Positions 51,136 to 61,380 of a stretch of DNA of 64,000 nucleotides are shown in pieces; positions within the stretch are counted from its first letter, which is position 1, and each line of letters begins with the position of its first letter. The stretch is from Cellulophaga lytica DSM 7489. Lineage in GTDB: Bacteria; Bacteroidota; Bacteroidia; Flavobacteriales; Flavobacteriaceae. The notes beneath the pieces were generated by a model. That model did no database searches. It was not told the DNA's origin and saw only the letters and a list, made by a program, of their open reading frames with translations. Position numbers and translations under genes: made by a program. The stretch lies in the NCBI RefSeq assembly GCF_000190595.1, contig NC_015167.1, positions 918,501 through 982,500 of the forward strand, read 5' to 3'.

Positions 51136-52716
51136 ATGCGTAACGCACCTAAGACCTTTAATTTTGGAGAAGATCATTTAACGGCTGGTATTGCTCTTTC
51201 AATTGCAAGAGGCAAAACCAAAGGGTTAATTTCAGATTTTTCTCGTATAAAAATAAGAAACAGCAGTAAAACTGTTGCTAATATTGTAGAAAAGGGAGAT
51301 CCTGTTTATGGTATAAACACCGGGTTTGGACCTTTATGTACTACTAAAATATCTAAAGAAGAAACAAAAATATTACAAAGTAACATTTTAAAAAGTCATA
51401 GTGTTGGTGTTGGCGAACCAATAGATAAAGAGATTGCTAAACTTATGCTTATCTTAAAAATGAATAGTCTTGCACAAGGATATTCTGGTATTGCAGAAGC
51501 AACTTTAGACCGTATTTTATGGCATATAAATACTGATGCTATTCCTGTTGTGCCGGCTCAAGGTTCTGTTGGCGCATCTGGTGATTTGGCTCCGCTTTCT
51601 CATTTGTTTTTACCATTAATTGGTTTGGGTAAGGTTAATTATATGGGTGAGATTATGGAAACCTCATCTTTGTTTGATAAAACAGAAATGCAAAGCATAA
51701 ACTTAGGTCCTAAAGAAGGTTTAGCGCTAATTAACGGCACACAGTTTATTGCTGCACACGCTGTAAAAGTGGTAGAAAAATTGCAAAGTTGCCTTGCACA
51801 AGCAGATATTATTGGTGCAATGATGATTGAAGGCTTGCAAGGTTCTATTAAACCATTTTATAATGAACTGCACGCATTACGCCCTTTTAAAGGCAATATG
51901 TATGTTGCTAAAAAAGTAAAACGCTTGCTTAAAGGATCTGAGATAATGGAAGATCATGCAAATTGCAATAGGGTACAAGATCCTTATTCTTTGCGTTGTA
52001 TTCCGCAAGTTCACGGTGCATCTAGAAATGCGTGGTTGCATTTAAAAGAATTGTTAGAGATTGAGTTAAATTCGGTTACAGATAATCCTATTATTATAGA
52101 TGAAGAACTAACAATTAGTGGTGGTAGTTTTCACGGTCAGCCTTTAGCTATGGCATTAGACTATGCTTGTTTAGCTGCGTCTGAGGTTGGTAACATATCT
52201 GACCGAAGAATATACTTAGCCTTAGAAGGTAATAGCCCTGGAGTGCCTAAATTATTAATGAATGAAACCGGAATTAACTCTGGTTATATGATATTGCAAT
52301 ACACTACTGCTGCCTTAGCTAGTGAAAATAAAGGTCTTTGTTTTCCTTCTAGTGCAGATAGTATACCAACGTCTTTAGGACAAGAAGACCACGTAAGTAT
52401 GGGATCTATTGGAGGACGCAAAGCACTACAAGTTATTGGTAATGTAGAAAAAATATTAGCTATAGAAATGCTAACTGCTGCACAAGCTTTTGAATTTAGA
52501 AAACCACTTAAATCGGGCTTATTTTTAGAAGAAGTACATAAAAAAATTAGAGAAAAAGTTGCCTTTGCAGATAAAGATCGTGTGTTTGCTACCGATATTG
52601 AAGCAGGAATAGAAATGATACAAAACCAAACCATTTTAAATGCTATTGAAGAGGTAAAAGAACGAGAAAATTTAGAAATGGAAATTCCGTTTGCAGATGA
52701 ATTTGAAATCTACTAA
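51136..52716 (+). CDS. hutH: Histidine ammonia-lyase
   Basis: A 526-residue protein that deaminates histidine to urocanate. It contains the MIO-forming Ala-Ser-Gly at 147-149 within GSVGASGDLAPLSHL, plus INTGFGPL and NPIIIDEE. It is about 15-20 residues longer than typical HutH. First gene of hut; hutI starts 1 bp after its stop. Confidence 0.95.
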   Translation: MRNAPKTFNFGEDHLTAGIALSIARGKTKGLISDFSRIKIRNSSKTVANIVEKGDPVYGINTGFGPLCTTKISKEETKILQSNILKSHSVGVGEPIDKEIAKLMLILKMNSLAQGYSGIAEATLDRILWHINTDAIPVVPAQGSVGASGDLAPLSHLFLPLIGLGKVNYMGEIMETSSLFDKTEMQSINLGPKEGLALINGTQFIAAHAVKVVEKLQSCLAQADIIGAMMIEGLQGSIKPFYNELHALRPFKGNMYVAKKVKRLLKGSEIMEDHANCNRVQDPYSLRCIPQVHGASRNAWLHLKELLEIELNSVTDNPIIIDEELTISGGSFHGQPLAMALDYACLAASEVGNISDRRIYLALEGNSPGVPKLLMNETGINSGYMILQYTTAALASENKGLCFPSSADSIPTSLGQEDHVSMGSIGGRKALQVIGNVEKILAIEMLTAAQAFEFRKPLKSGLFLEEVHKKIREKVAFADKDRVFATDIEAGIEMIQNQTILNAIEEVKERENLEMEIPFADEFEIY

Positions 52717-52717
52717 T

Positions 52718-53956
52718 ATGAAACAAAAACTTATAGGTCCGTTTACACAACTATTACCAATGACAGGCATTGCCGTTAAAGGTGCCGTTAAGGATGAAGA
52801 ACTTGTAGTTATAGAAAATGGCGGTATTATAGTTGAAAATAATACTATAATAGCTGTTGGCACATACAAAGAGTTATTAAAACAAATAGACATTAAAAAT
52901 ACCTTGCTAGAAGAAGTAATAGGTGATAGTGTTTGCTTCCCTGGTTTTATAGATTCTCATACACATATTTGTTTTGGTGGCACCAGAGCTAATGATTATG
53001 CTATGCGTAATGCCGGCAAAACTTATTTAGAAATTTCTAAAGCTGGTGGTGGCATTTGGGACACAGTAACACAAACCAGAAAAGCTAGTATTTTAGAATT
53101 AGAAGATGGTATTACTAAAAGAGCTAACAAACATTTAAAAAATGGCGTTACTACTATAGAGGTTAAAAGTGGCTACGGTTTATCGGTTTATGAAGAACTT
53201 AAAATGCTACGCGCTATAAAAAATGTGGATAACAGAATTAAAGCAGATTTAGTCTCTACTTGCTTGGCTGCACATATGCACCCTAAAGATTACCCTGGTA
53301 CGGCAAGTGAGTATTTAGAAGAAATAAGCATCTCCCTTTTCCCCCTTTTAAAAGAAGAACGTTTAACAACCAGAATTGATGCTTTTATTGAAGAAGGTGC
53401 TTTTACAGCAGAAGTAATTGCACCTTACTTTAAAAAGGCAAAGGAAATGGGCTTTACAATAACGGTACATGCAGATCAGTTTTCTACAGGTGGTAGCAAA
53501 GTGGCTGTAGATTTTAACGCTATAAGTGCAGACCATTTAGAAGCAAGTACTACAGAAGAAATAAATATTTTAGCAAAAAGCAATGTTATTGCTACAGCTT
53601 TACCTGGCGCTAGTATTGGTTTAGGTTGTGCGTTTACACCTGCTCGTAAGTTATTAGATGCTGGTGGTGCAGTTGCTATTGCTAGTGACCACAATCCGGG
53701 TTCTGCTCCTATGGGAGACTTACTTACCCAAGCCTCAATCTTAGGAACTTTTCAAAAACTGAGTAATGCAGAGGTTTTATCTGGTATTACTTTTAGAGCT
53801 GCGGCGGCACTAGGCCTTAAAGATAGAGGTGTGTTAAACAGTGGGTTTATGGCAGATTTTATTGCTTTTCCAACAGCAAACTATAAAGAAATTTTATACC
53901 AACAAGGACAACTAAAACCAAATATGGTTTGGAAAAAAGGAACTAAAATAGCTTAA
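52718..53956 (+). CDS. hutI: Imidazolonepropionase
   Basis: I place the start at ATG 52718, giving 412 residues (MKQKLIGPFTQLLPM). Earlier in-frame codons overlap hutH. The amidohydrolase HxH motif is FIDSHTHICFGG (His81, His83), with GYGLSVYEELK and later HADQFSTGG (metal His). It hydrolyses imidazolonepropionate to formiminoglutamate. It lies 38 bp before hutU. No hutG is present in this window. Confidence 0.94.
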   Translation: MKQKLIGPFTQLLPMTGIAVKGAVKDEELVVIENGGIIVENNTIIAVGTYKELLKQIDIKNTLLEEVIGDSVCFPGFIDSHTHICFGGTRANDYAMRNAGKTYLEISKAGGGIWDTVTQTRKASILELEDGITKRANKHLKNGVTTIEVKSGYGLSVYEELKMLRAIKNVDNRIKADLVSTCLAAHMHPKDYPGTASEYLEEISISLFPLLKEERLTTRIDAFIEEGAFTAEVIAPYFKKAKEMGFTITVHADQFSTGGSKVAVDFNAISADHLEASTTEEINILAKSNVIATALPGASIGLGCAFTPARKLLDAGGAVAIASDHNPGSAPMGDLLTQASILGTFQKLSNAEVLSGITFRAAAALGLKDRGVLNSGFMADFIAFPTANYKEILYQQGQLKPNMVWKKGTKIA

Positions 53957-53994
53957 AAAAATAACGAATTCAGCTTCATTATAACATATAAAAA

Positions 53995-55998
53995 ATGGAT
54001 TTTAAATCTCAAATTCTGCAAGGTATTCCATCTCTATTACCTCCAAAAAAAAATTACACCACAAATGCTAATCACGCTCCAAAAAGAAAAGACATTCTTT
54101 TTTTAGACGAAAAAAAATTGGCTCTAAAAAATGCCTTACGTTATTTTCCTGTTGCTTGGCACGCAGAATTATCAAAAGAGTTTGCTAATGAACTACTAAG
54201 TTATGGACGTATTTATATGTTTAGGTTTAAGCCCAAATATGATATTTATGCCAGACCAATATCAGAATATCCAGCAAAAACACCACAAGCTGCTGCATTG
54301 CAATTAATGATTATGAATAACTTAGACCCTGCAGTTGCACAACATCCAGAGGAACTTATTACCTATGGTGGTAATGGTGCTGTTTTTCAGAATTGGGCGC
54401 AATACTTGTTAACTATGCAATATTTAGCAACAATGACAGAAGAACAAACTCTGCATATCTATTCTGGTCATCCAATGGGACTTTTTCCTTCTACCAAAGA
54501 TGCACCTAGAGTTGTTGTTACTAATGGTATGATGATTCCTAACTATTCTAAGCCAGATGATTGGGAAAAATACAATGCACTTGGGGTTACCCAGTACGGA
54601 CAAATGACTGCTGGTTCTTATATGTACATTGGCCCACAAGGTATTGTACACGGAACCACAATTACAGTTATGAATGCCTTTAGAAAAGTACTGCAACCTA
54701 ATGAAACACCTTCTGGAAAAATATTTTTAACTGCTGGTTTGGGTGGTATGAGTGGAGCACAACCAAAAGCTGGTAATATAGCTGGTTGCATTACTATTTG
54801 TGCAGAAGTTAATGCTGCAGCTGCCACCAAAAGACATACACAAGGCTGGGTAGACGTTTTAATTGACTCTATTGACGATTTAGTTGATAGAACTAAAAAA
54901 GCACAAGAGAATAAAGAGGTTGTTTCTATTGCTTACATTGGAAATATTGTAGAAGTTTGGGAACGTTTTTATGATGAAAATATTTTTATTCATTTAGGGT
55001 CAGATCAAACATCTTTACACAACCCTTGGGCAGGTGGTTATTACCCTGCAGGTATTTCTTTTAAAGAATCTAATGAGTTAATGAGTACCAATCCTGATGC
55101 TTTTAAGCAAAAAGTACAAGAATCTTTAAAAAGACAGGTAGCTGCAATTAATAAGCATACAGCAAATGGTACTTATTTTTTTGATTATGGCAATGCCTTT
55201 TTACTTGAAGCATCGCGTGCAGGCGGCGATGTTATGGCAGAAAACAATATAGATTTTAAGTACCCATCTTATGTACAAGATATATTAGGACCTATGTGTT
55301 TTGATTATGGTTTTGGTCCTTTTCGCTGGGTATGTTCTTCTGGTAAACCTGAAGATTTACAAAAAACAGATGCTATTGCTTTAAAAGTAATGGAAGAAAT
55401 TAAGGCTACCGCTCCAGAAGAAATTCAGCAACAAATGCAAGATAATATTACTTGGATTAGAGAAGCTGAACAAAACAAGCTGGTTGTTGGCTCACAAGCG
55501 CGTATTTTATATGCAGACGCAGAAGGTAGAGCTAAAATTGCAGAAGCTTTTAATAAAGCTATAAAAACAGGAGAACTTTCTGCCCCTGTAGTTTTAGGTA
55601 GAGATCACCATGATGTTAGCGGTACAGATTCTCCGTTTAGAGAAACCAGTAATATTTATGATGGCAGTAAATTTACCGCAGATATGGCCATACATAATGT
55701 AATTGGAGACAGTTTTAGAGGCGCAACTTGGGTATCTGTACATAACGGTGGCGGTGTTGGCTGGGGAGAAGTTATTAATGGCGGTTTTGGTATGGTGTTA
55801 GATGGTTCTACAGAGGCTTCAAAAAAGTTGAAAAATATGCTTTTTTACGATGTTAATAACGGAATATCTAGACGAAGCTGGGCACGTAACAAAGAGGCTA
55901 TTTTTGCCATAGAACGAGAGATGAAAAGAACACCAGAACTAAAGGTTACTGTTCCTAATTTGGTTGAAGAGCATTTATTAGATAATTTATTTGCGTAG
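53995..55998 (+). CDS. hutU: Urocanate hydratase
   Basis: A 667-residue NAD-dependent enzyme. It has YGGNGAVFQNWAQYLL, TAGLGGMSGAQPKAG with the NAD loop, and QTSLHNPWAGGYYPAG, with FDYGNAFL later. The long form (about 660-680) is typical of Bacteroidota and animals, against about 555 in proteobacteria. It converts urocanate to imidazolonepropionate, the step between hutH and hutI. Third gene of hut. Confidence 0.95.
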   Translation: MDFKSQILQGIPSLLPPKKNYTTNANHAPKRKDILFLDEKKLALKNALRYFPVAWHAELSKEFANELLSYGRIYMFRFKPKYDIYARPISEYPAKTPQAAALQLMIMNNLDPAVAQHPEELITYGGNGAVFQNWAQYLLTMQYLATMTEEQTLHIYSGHPMGLFPSTKDAPRVVVTNGMMIPNYSKPDDWEKYNALGVTQYGQMTAGSYMYIGPQGIVHGTTITVMNAFRKVLQPNETPSGKIFLTAGLGGMSGAQPKAGNIAGCITICAEVNAAAATKRHTQGWVDVLIDSIDDLVDRTKKAQENKEVVSIAYIGNIVEVWERFYDENIFIHLGSDQTSLHNPWAGGYYPAGISFKESNELMSTNPDAFKQKVQESLKRQVAAINKHTANGTYFFDYGNAFLLEASRAGGDVMAENNIDFKYPSYVQDILGPMCFDYGFGPFRWVCSSGKPEDLQKTDAIALKVMEEIKATAPEEIQQQMQDNITWIREAEQNKLVVGSQARILYADAEGRAKIAEAFNKAIKTGELSAPVVLGRDHHDVSGTDSPFRETSNIYDGSKFTADMAIHNVIGDSFRGATWVSVHNGGGVGWGEVINGGFGMVLDGSTEASKKLKNMLFYDVNNGISRRSWARNKEAIFAIEREMKRTPELKVTVPNLVEEHLLDNLFA

Positions 55999-56128
55999 CC
56001 GTAGAATTACAATTAATTTTAAAACATTAAAAAATAACAATACCCCTTATGTTCTGTTATAAAAATAATTAATAGAACAATAGATAATAGGTATAGTTCG
56101 TTGTTAAGGAAATAGGAATTTATTTGAC

Positions 56129-56136
56129 TAACTTTG
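56129..56136 (+). promoter_or_regulatory. -7 box of trxA
   Basis: TAACTTTG fits TANNTTTG, about 20 bases before the ATG. A TTG at 56101 is 25 bases upstream, longer than usual, so the -33 box is unsure. Confidence 0.6.
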
Positions 56137-56158
56137 TATAATATTAAAAAATAAAATT

Positions 56159-56476
56159 ATGGCATTAGAAATAACAGACGCAACTTTTGACGAAGTTGTT
56201 TTAAAAAGTGACAAACCAGTTGTTGTAGATTTTTGGGCAGCTTGGTGTGGTCCATGTAGAATGGTTGGTCCTATTATTGACGAAGTTAGTTCTGAGTACG
56301 AAGGAAAAGCTGTTGTTGGTAAAGTAGATGTAGATGCAAACCAAGAATTTGCAGCTAAATATGGTGTACGTAACATACCTACAGTATTAGTATTTAAAGG
56401 TGGTGAAATGGTTAGCAGACAAGTTGGCGTTTCTCCTAAACAAGTTTACACAGACGCAATAGACGCTTTATTATAG
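56159..56476 (+). CDS. trxA: Thioredoxin
   Basis: A 105-residue thioredoxin with the active site AWCGPCRM (Cys30, Cys33), VDVDANQEFA and GVRNIPTVLVF with cis-Pro. It has no signal peptide and so acts in the cytoplasm. A strong terminator follows at 56500, so it is monocistronic. Confidence 0.97.
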   Translation: MALEITDATFDEVVLKSDKPVVVDFWAAWCGPCRMVGPIIDEVSSEYEGKAVVGKVDVDANQEFAAKYGVRNIPTVLVFKGGEMVSRQVGVSPKQVYTDAIDALL

Positions 56477-56499
56477 TCTATAAACATACAATTATAAAA

Positions 56500-56529
56500 A
56501 AGGGTTTGGCGTTTGTCAAACCCTTTTTT
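56500..56529 (+). terminator. Terminator after trxA
   Basis: AAGGGTTTG (56500-56508) pairs with CAAACCCTT (56517-56525), followed by T5-6. It is just upstream of the M1 peptidase start. Confidence 0.9.
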
Positions 56530-56556
56530 ATTTTTACTACTTACCTTTTTTTATTT

Positions 56557-59118
56557 ATGAAAAAAATTACGCTCCTTACACTACTAGCCTTAACCTTAAT
56601 TGGTTGTCCTCAAAAAAAAGAATTTAAACCTTTACAAGTTGAAAAAGGAATTTCTTTAGACCTTGCAAATTATAGAAAAGAACAAATTAAGAACTTGCAT
56701 TATGCGCTAAATTTTTCTATTCCTAAAAGTCAAGAAGATCCAATACCTACTACATTAGTACTTGCTGCAAACATTACCGACCTGCAATATGATCTAATTT
56801 TAGATTTTAATGAAAATAAAGATCATTTAAAAACACTTAGCGTAAATGGTAAAAGCACTCCAATTAACCATACCAACGAGCATTTAATTATAGATAAAAA
56901 TGCATTAGTAATAGGAGAAAATAAAATTGATATTTCTTTTAACGCAGGTGAGTTATCACTTAACAGAAACAAAGAGTTTTTATATACGTTATTAGTGCCA
57001 GACAGGGCTAGCACATTGTTTCCGTGTTTAGACCAACCTAACTTAAAAGCAACTTACGACTTAACCATTACTGCTCCTAAAGATTGGAAAGTGCTTTGCG
57101 GTGGTACAGAAAAAGAACAAATAGAAAAAGAAGAGTACACTACTCATATTTTTAATACCACTGATAAAATGAGTACTTACTTGTTTTCATTTGTTGCTGG
57201 TAAATTTTCTGAAGAAGTAAAAAACCCTGGTGCTTTTGATATGCGCTTTTTATACAGAGAAAATAATAAAGAAAAAATTGCAGAGAGTACAAATGAGGTT
57301 TTTAACATTCACCAACAGTCTTTAGATTTTTTAATAGATTATACCAACTATGATTTTCCTTTTCAGAAAATGGACTTTGCTAGTATTCCTCCTTTTCAAT
57401 ATGGCGGTATGGAACACGTAGGCGCAATACAATATAGAGAATCGTCTTTATTTTTAGATAAGAATGCTACGCAGAACCAAAAGTTATCTCGTGCTAAGTT
57501 AATTGCACATGAAACATCACATATGTGGTTTGGAGATTTGGTTACTATGCAATGGTTTGATGATGTTTGGCTAAAAGAAGTGTTTGCCAACTTTATGGCA
57601 GATAAGATTATGAATCCGCTTTTTCCAGATATAGATCATCAATTAAAATTTATGATGACACACTACCCTAGTGCATATTCTGAAGATCGTACTAAAGGCA
57701 CAAATCCTATTAAGCAACATTTGGGCAATTTAAAAAATGCAGGCTCTTTATATGGTCGTATTATTTACAACAAAGCACCAATAATGATGCAGCAATTAGA
57801 AGCTGTATTAGGAAAAGATGCTTTTAAAGAGGGAATGCAAGAGTATATAAAAACGTATGCCAATGACAATGCAGATTGGAACGACTTGGTTTCTATTTTA
57901 GATAAAAAATCTGATGTAGATATTAAACAATGGTCTAATGTGTGGGTAAACCAACCTGGAAGACCAGTTTTTACAGATAATATTACCTACAAGGATAACA
58001 AAATAACCAATTTTACAATTACGCAAAAGGCAGAAGATGGTACAGATAAAATATGGCCACAATCTTTTGCTATACAACTTGTGTATAAAGACAGTGTAAA
58101 AACTATAAATGCAGCAATAAATAGTAAAAACCTTCAACTAAAAGAAACTATAGGACTTGCAAAGCCAGAGCAAATTATATACAACGCTAACGGTTTTGGA
58201 TATGGAGTTTTTCCGGTTAATGTTGCTCATATTTCTAAAATAAAAGAAATTAAAGATGCTACCGCTCGTGGTTACAGCTATATAAATTTATATGAAGTGT
58301 TTTTAAATAATAAGGTACCAGCTTTAGATGCTTTTAATATATTTTTAAACGGAGTAGCATCAGAAAAAAATGAGCTTGTTTTAAATTATATTACAGGAAG
58401 AACTAGAGATATTTACTGGAAATTTTTATCAGAAAAACATAAAGAAAAAATTCAGACTACAACAGAAAGTAAGTTGTTTGCATTATTAAATAGCTCTAAA
58501 CCAAAGGCTTTCAAAAAAGATATATTTAATCTGTATAAATCGCTTGCCATATCTTCTAAAGCATTAGAAAATTTACACGCTATTTGGACAAAAGAATTGA
58601 GTATACCACAATTATTTTTAAATGAGGATGATTACACTAGTCTTGCAAGCGAATTATCTTTAAAAAAGCACCCAAAGGCTACAGAAATTATAAAAGAACA
58701 AGAAAAGCGTATTAGCAACCCAGATAAACTTGCCAAATTTATATGGCTACAACCATCTATAAGTAACAATGTAAAGCAAAGAGATGCTTTTATGGTTTCA
58801 TTATTTGATGCCAAAAACAGAGAAAAAGAATCTTGGGTTATAACAGCACTAAGCTACATTCACCATCCGCTACGCCAAAATGAAAGTAAAAAGCATTTGA
58901 CAAAATGTTTACAAAAGTTAGAAGAGGTGCAACTTACAGGAGATATATTTTTTCCAAAAAACTGGTTGGCAAGTTGTATTGGTAAATACAGCTCTAAAGA
59001 TGCTTACCAAATACGTGAAGATTTTTTAAGCAAAAACCCTAACTTTAACCCTATTCTACTAAAAAAACTATTGCAAACTACAGATGATTTAGAAAGAGCG
59101 CAAACCATAAAAAAGTAA
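56557..59118 (+). CDS. M1-family aminopeptidase lipoprotein
   Basis: The start at ATG 56557 gives 853 residues with a lipoprotein signal (MKKITLLTLLALTLIGCPQ, Cys17). The zinc motif HETSH is at 318-322, and Glu341 is exactly 19 residues on, as in M1. The exopeptidase GAMEN motif is replaced by GGMEH at 283-287. It probably trims peptides at the outer membrane or periplasm. The C-terminal third is helical. It is 3 bp from the DUF58 gene, so co-transcribed. Upstream in-frame codons lie in the trxA terminator and were rejected. Confidence 0.9.
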   Translation: MKKITLLTLLALTLIGCPQKKEFKPLQVEKGISLDLANYRKEQIKNLHYALNFSIPKSQEDPIPTTLVLAANITDLQYDLILDFNENKDHLKTLSVNGKSTPINHTNEHLIIDKNALVIGENKIDISFNAGELSLNRNKEFLYTLLVPDRASTLFPCLDQPNLKATYDLTITAPKDWKVLCGGTEKEQIEKEEYTTHIFNTTDKMSTYLFSFVAGKFSEEVKNPGAFDMRFLYRENNKEKIAESTNEVFNIHQQSLDFLIDYTNYDFPFQKMDFASIPPFQYGGMEHVGAIQYRESSLFLDKNATQNQKLSRAKLIAHETSHMWFGDLVTMQWFDDVWLKEVFANFMADKIMNPLFPDIDHQLKFMMTHYPSAYSEDRTKGTNPIKQHLGNLKNAGSLYGRIIYNKAPIMMQQLEAVLGKDAFKEGMQEYIKTYANDNADWNDLVSILDKKSDVDIKQWSNVWVNQPGRPVFTDNITYKDNKITNFTITQKAEDGTDKIWPQSFAIQLVYKDSVKTINAAINSKNLQLKETIGLAKPEQIIYNANGFGYGVFPVNVAHISKIKEIKDATARGYSYINLYEVFLNNKVPALDAFNIFLNGVASEKNELVLNYITGRTRDIYWKFLSEKHKEKIQTTTESKLFALLNSSKPKAFKKDIFNLYKSLAISSKALENLHAIWTKELSIPQLFLNEDDYTSLASELSLKKHPKATEIIKEQEKRISNPDKLAKFIWLQPSISNNVKQRDAFMVSLFDAKNREKESWVITALSYIHHPLRQNESKKHLTKCLQKLEEVQLTGDIFFPKNWLASCIGKYSSKDAYQIREDFLSKNPNFNPILLKKLLQTTDDLERAQTIKK

Positions 59119-59121
59119 ATT

Positions 59122-60045
59122 ATGAACCTAAAGGACAATTTAAATGCGCAACCACTGCTAAACCTAGAGTTACTAGCAAAACAGGTGGTAGAGGGTTTTA
59201 TTAGCGGAATACATAAAAGTCCGTTTCATGGGTTTTCTGCCGAGTTTGCAGAGCACAAAATTTACAATAAAGGAGAAAGCACCAAGCATATAGACTGGAA
59301 ACTTTTTGCAAAAACAGATAAGTTATACACTAAAAGATATGAGGAAGAAACCAATTTAAGGTGTCATATGATCTTAGACAACTCTGCCTCTATGTATTAT
59401 CCTGAAACAAAAAAACTAGATGTAAATAACCTAAATAAAATAGGGTTTGGCGTTTTAGCCATTGCCGGATTAATGAATATTTTAAAAAAACAGAGAGATG
59501 CTGTTGGTTTAAGTATTTATTCTGATGCTTACAACTATTATGTATCAGAAAAAAGTAGTGAACGCCACCACCAAATGTTGTTGGCAAAGCTTACAGAAGT
59601 GGTAACAGATAAAAATCCGGCTCAAAAAACAAAAACATATACCTATTTACACCAGATAGCCGAAAAAATGCACAGGCGTAGTTTGGTTTTTCTTTTTACT
59701 GACATGTTTCAGACCGAAGAAGAGGACATAAAATTGTTTGAAGCATTACAACATTTAAAATATAATAAACATGAAGTTGTACTTTTTCATCTCCTTGATA
59801 AAGAAAAAGAACATTTTTTTAATTTTGATGATGCACCAAAGCGTTTTGTAGATGTAGAGACCAAACAAGAGATAGATTTATATGCTGAAAACGTAAAAGA
59901 AGCTTACCAAAAAGAGCTAACTAATTACTTATCAGACATTAAATTAAAATGCGCACAATACAAGATAAAATATGTTGGCGTAGATATTGCTAAAAATTTT
60001 GCTTCGGTTTTTAACACGTATATGGTTGAGCGACAAAAATTTTAA
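59122..60045 (+). CDS. DUF58 protein (von Willebrand-like)
   Basis: A 307-residue cytoplasmic protein. The DUF58 motif is GIHKSPFHGFSAEFAEHKIYNKGE then KHIDWKLFAKTDKLYTKRYEEE, followed by a vWA-like MILDNSASMYYP (MIDAS-like DxSxS). DUF58 proteins usually act with a MoxR AAA ATPase; none lies adjacent here. Role unknown. An AT-rich 9-bp dyad follows the stop. Confidence 0.85.
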   Translation: MNLKDNLNAQPLLNLELLAKQVVEGFISGIHKSPFHGFSAEFAEHKIYNKGESTKHIDWKLFAKTDKLYTKRYEEETNLRCHMILDNSASMYYPETKKLDVNNLNKIGFGVLAIAGLMNILKKQRDAVGLSIYSDAYNYYVSEKSSERHHQMLLAKLTEVVTDKNPAQKTKTYTYLHQIAEKMHRRSLVFLFTDMFQTEEEDIKLFEALQHLKYNKHEVVLFHLLDKEKEHFFNFDDAPKRFVDVETKQEIDLYAENVKEAYQKELTNYLSDIKLKCAQYKIKYVGVDIAKNFASVFNTYMVERQKF

Positions 60046-60072
60046 TTTTTTTTGAAAATTTCTTCAAAAAAG

Positions 60073-60104
60073 TTTTGCTGAATTAAATAACCTCTGTATA
60101 TTTG
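60073..60104 (+). promoter_or_regulatory. Bacteroidota sigma-A promoter of tRNA-Asp
   Basis: TTTTG (60073-60077) is followed after 19 bases by TATATTTG (60097-60104), the same spacing as the tRNA-Phe promoter. The 5' end of the tRNA is at 60122. Confidence 0.8.
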
Positions 60105-60121
60105 CAACCGCTAAACGCCAC

Positions 60122-60195
60122 GGTCTGGTAGTTCAGTTGGTTAGAATACCTGCCTGTCACGCAGGGGGTCGCGGGTTCGAGTCCCGTCCAGACCG
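60122..60195 (+). tRNA. tRNA-Asp (anticodon GTC)
   Basis: GGTCTGG (60122-60128) pairs with CCAGACC (60188-60194), with discriminator G at 60195. The anticodon stem-loop is CCTGCCTGTCACGCAGG with GTC, and the T-arm is GCGGGTTCGAGTCCCGT. It is 74 nt long and CCA is not encoded. Confidence 0.97.
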
Positions 60196-60198
60196 CAA

Positions 60199-60228
60199 AA
60201 ACCTTCAACATTTGTTGAAGGTTTTTTT
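60199..60228 (+). terminator. Terminator after tRNA-Asp
   Basis: ACCTTCAACA (60201-60210) pairs with TGTTGAAGGT (60213-60222) around TT, followed by T7. It lies 4 bp after the tRNA. No gene follows until 60423; the interval holds only the DUF808 promoter. Confidence 0.92.
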
Positions 60229-60355
60229 GGTTTTATACCTTTTTTAAGGTGAAAAAAATCAGATCATCTTATAAAAGTTTTTAGCTCTAATTCTGTTTTT
60301 TATCAAAATCACTCGCCAAAACATCTCTCCTAAATTAAACTTTATTTTAATCATT

Positions 60356-60363
60356 TATATTTG
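60356..60363 (+). promoter_or_regulatory. -7 box of the DUF808 gene
   Basis: TATATTTG fits TANNTTTG, about 60 bases before the ATG at 60423. A 5' leader of roughly 50 bases would result; I see no riboswitch fold in it. Confidence 0.6.
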
Positions 60364-60422
60364 TGACTTCATCAGTTTAAAGAAAAACTCTAATTTTAGA
60401 CTTTAAAAAAAGATAGACATAT

Positions 60423-61310
60423 ATGGCATCAGGTTTTTTTGCATTATTAGATGATATAGCAGCGCTTATGGATGACGTTGCTGTAATGAGTAAAGTTGCT
60501 GCTAAAAAGACAGCAGGTATACTTGGAGACGATTTAGCGGTGAATGCAGAAAAGGCTTCAGGGTTTATATCAGACAGAGAATTACCTGTGCTTTGGGCAA
60601 TTACAAAAGGATCGTTTTTAAATAAACTTATAATACTTCCCTTTGCGTTTTTATTAAGTGCTTTTATACCAATTGCGGTAACTATTATACTTGTTTTAGG
60701 CGGATTGTATTTGGCTTATGAAGGTGCAGAAAAAATTTATGAGTTTTTAGCCGGTCATAAACACGAGAGTAATGAGCTTTTAGATGAAGACATTACTATT
60801 GAAGAACTACAAAAACTTGAAAAAGGACGTATTAAATCGGCCATATTTACAGATTTCATCCTTTCTGTAGAAATTGTAATTATTGCATTAGGTACAGTTA
60901 CAGATCAGCCAATTTCTACACAAATAATGGTGGTAACAGTAATTGCCATTATTGCCACTGTTGGTGTTTATGGTATAGTTGCACTAATTGTTAGAATGGA
61001 TGAATTTGGTTTAAAACTAATTAACCTAAACGAACAAGACAATAGTTTTTCTGACAAAGTAGGCAGACTGCTAGTAAACGCTTTACCTTGGGTAATTAAA
61101 TTTTTAGCCGTTGTAGGCACACTAGCACTACTTTCTGTTGCTGGTGGCGTATTTGCACACAACATAGACTTTTTACACCACTTAATTGAAGATGTTCCGT
61201 TACCAGCTATGCTAAAAGAATTTTTATTAGGACTAGTAATTGGACTTTTAACTTTACCTATTATTGGCTTGTTTAAAAAGCTTTTTGGCAAAAAGAAAGA
61301 TAAACATTAA
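60423..61310 (+). CDS. DUF808 membrane protein
   Basis: A 295-residue protein. The hallmark start is MASGFFALLDDIAALMDDVAVM with KVAAKKTAGILGDDLAVNAE; about five to six helices follow, ending in a Lys-rich KKLFGKKKDKH tail. This is the YedI-like family, of unknown function. It is monocistronic with its own promoter and terminator. Confidence 0.9.
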   Translation: MASGFFALLDDIAALMDDVAVMSKVAAKKTAGILGDDLAVNAEKASGFISDRELPVLWAITKGSFLNKLIILPFAFLLSAFIPIAVTIILVLGGLYLAYEGAEKIYEFLAGHKHESNELLDEDITIEELQKLEKGRIKSAIFTDFILSVEIVIIALGTVTDQPISTQIMVVTVIAIIATVGVYGIVALIVRMDEFGLKLINLNEQDNSFSDKVGRLLVNALPWVIKFLAVVGTLALLSVAGGVFAHNIDFLHHLIEDVPLPAMLKEFLLGLVIGLLTLPIIGLFKKLFGKKKDKH

Positions 61311-61332
61311 ACATAATATTTATACAAAACAA

Positions 61333-61358
61333 AAAACCTTCAGTTAACTGAAGGTTTT
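61333..61358. terminator. Bidirectional terminator between DUF808 and the XRE gene
   Basis: AAAACCTTCAG TTAA CTGAAGGTTTT is a perfect palindrome with A and T runs on each side. It serves both the convergent DUF808 and XRE-cupin genes. Confidence 0.9.
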
Positions 61359-61380
61359 TGTTTTTTAAGCTTGTAGCTAT

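Noticed and set aside
55999-56158. Hairpin in the hutU-trxA gap as terminator
   Set aside because: TGTTCT/AGAACA is a weak 6-bp repeat with an 18-base AT-rich loop and no T-run.
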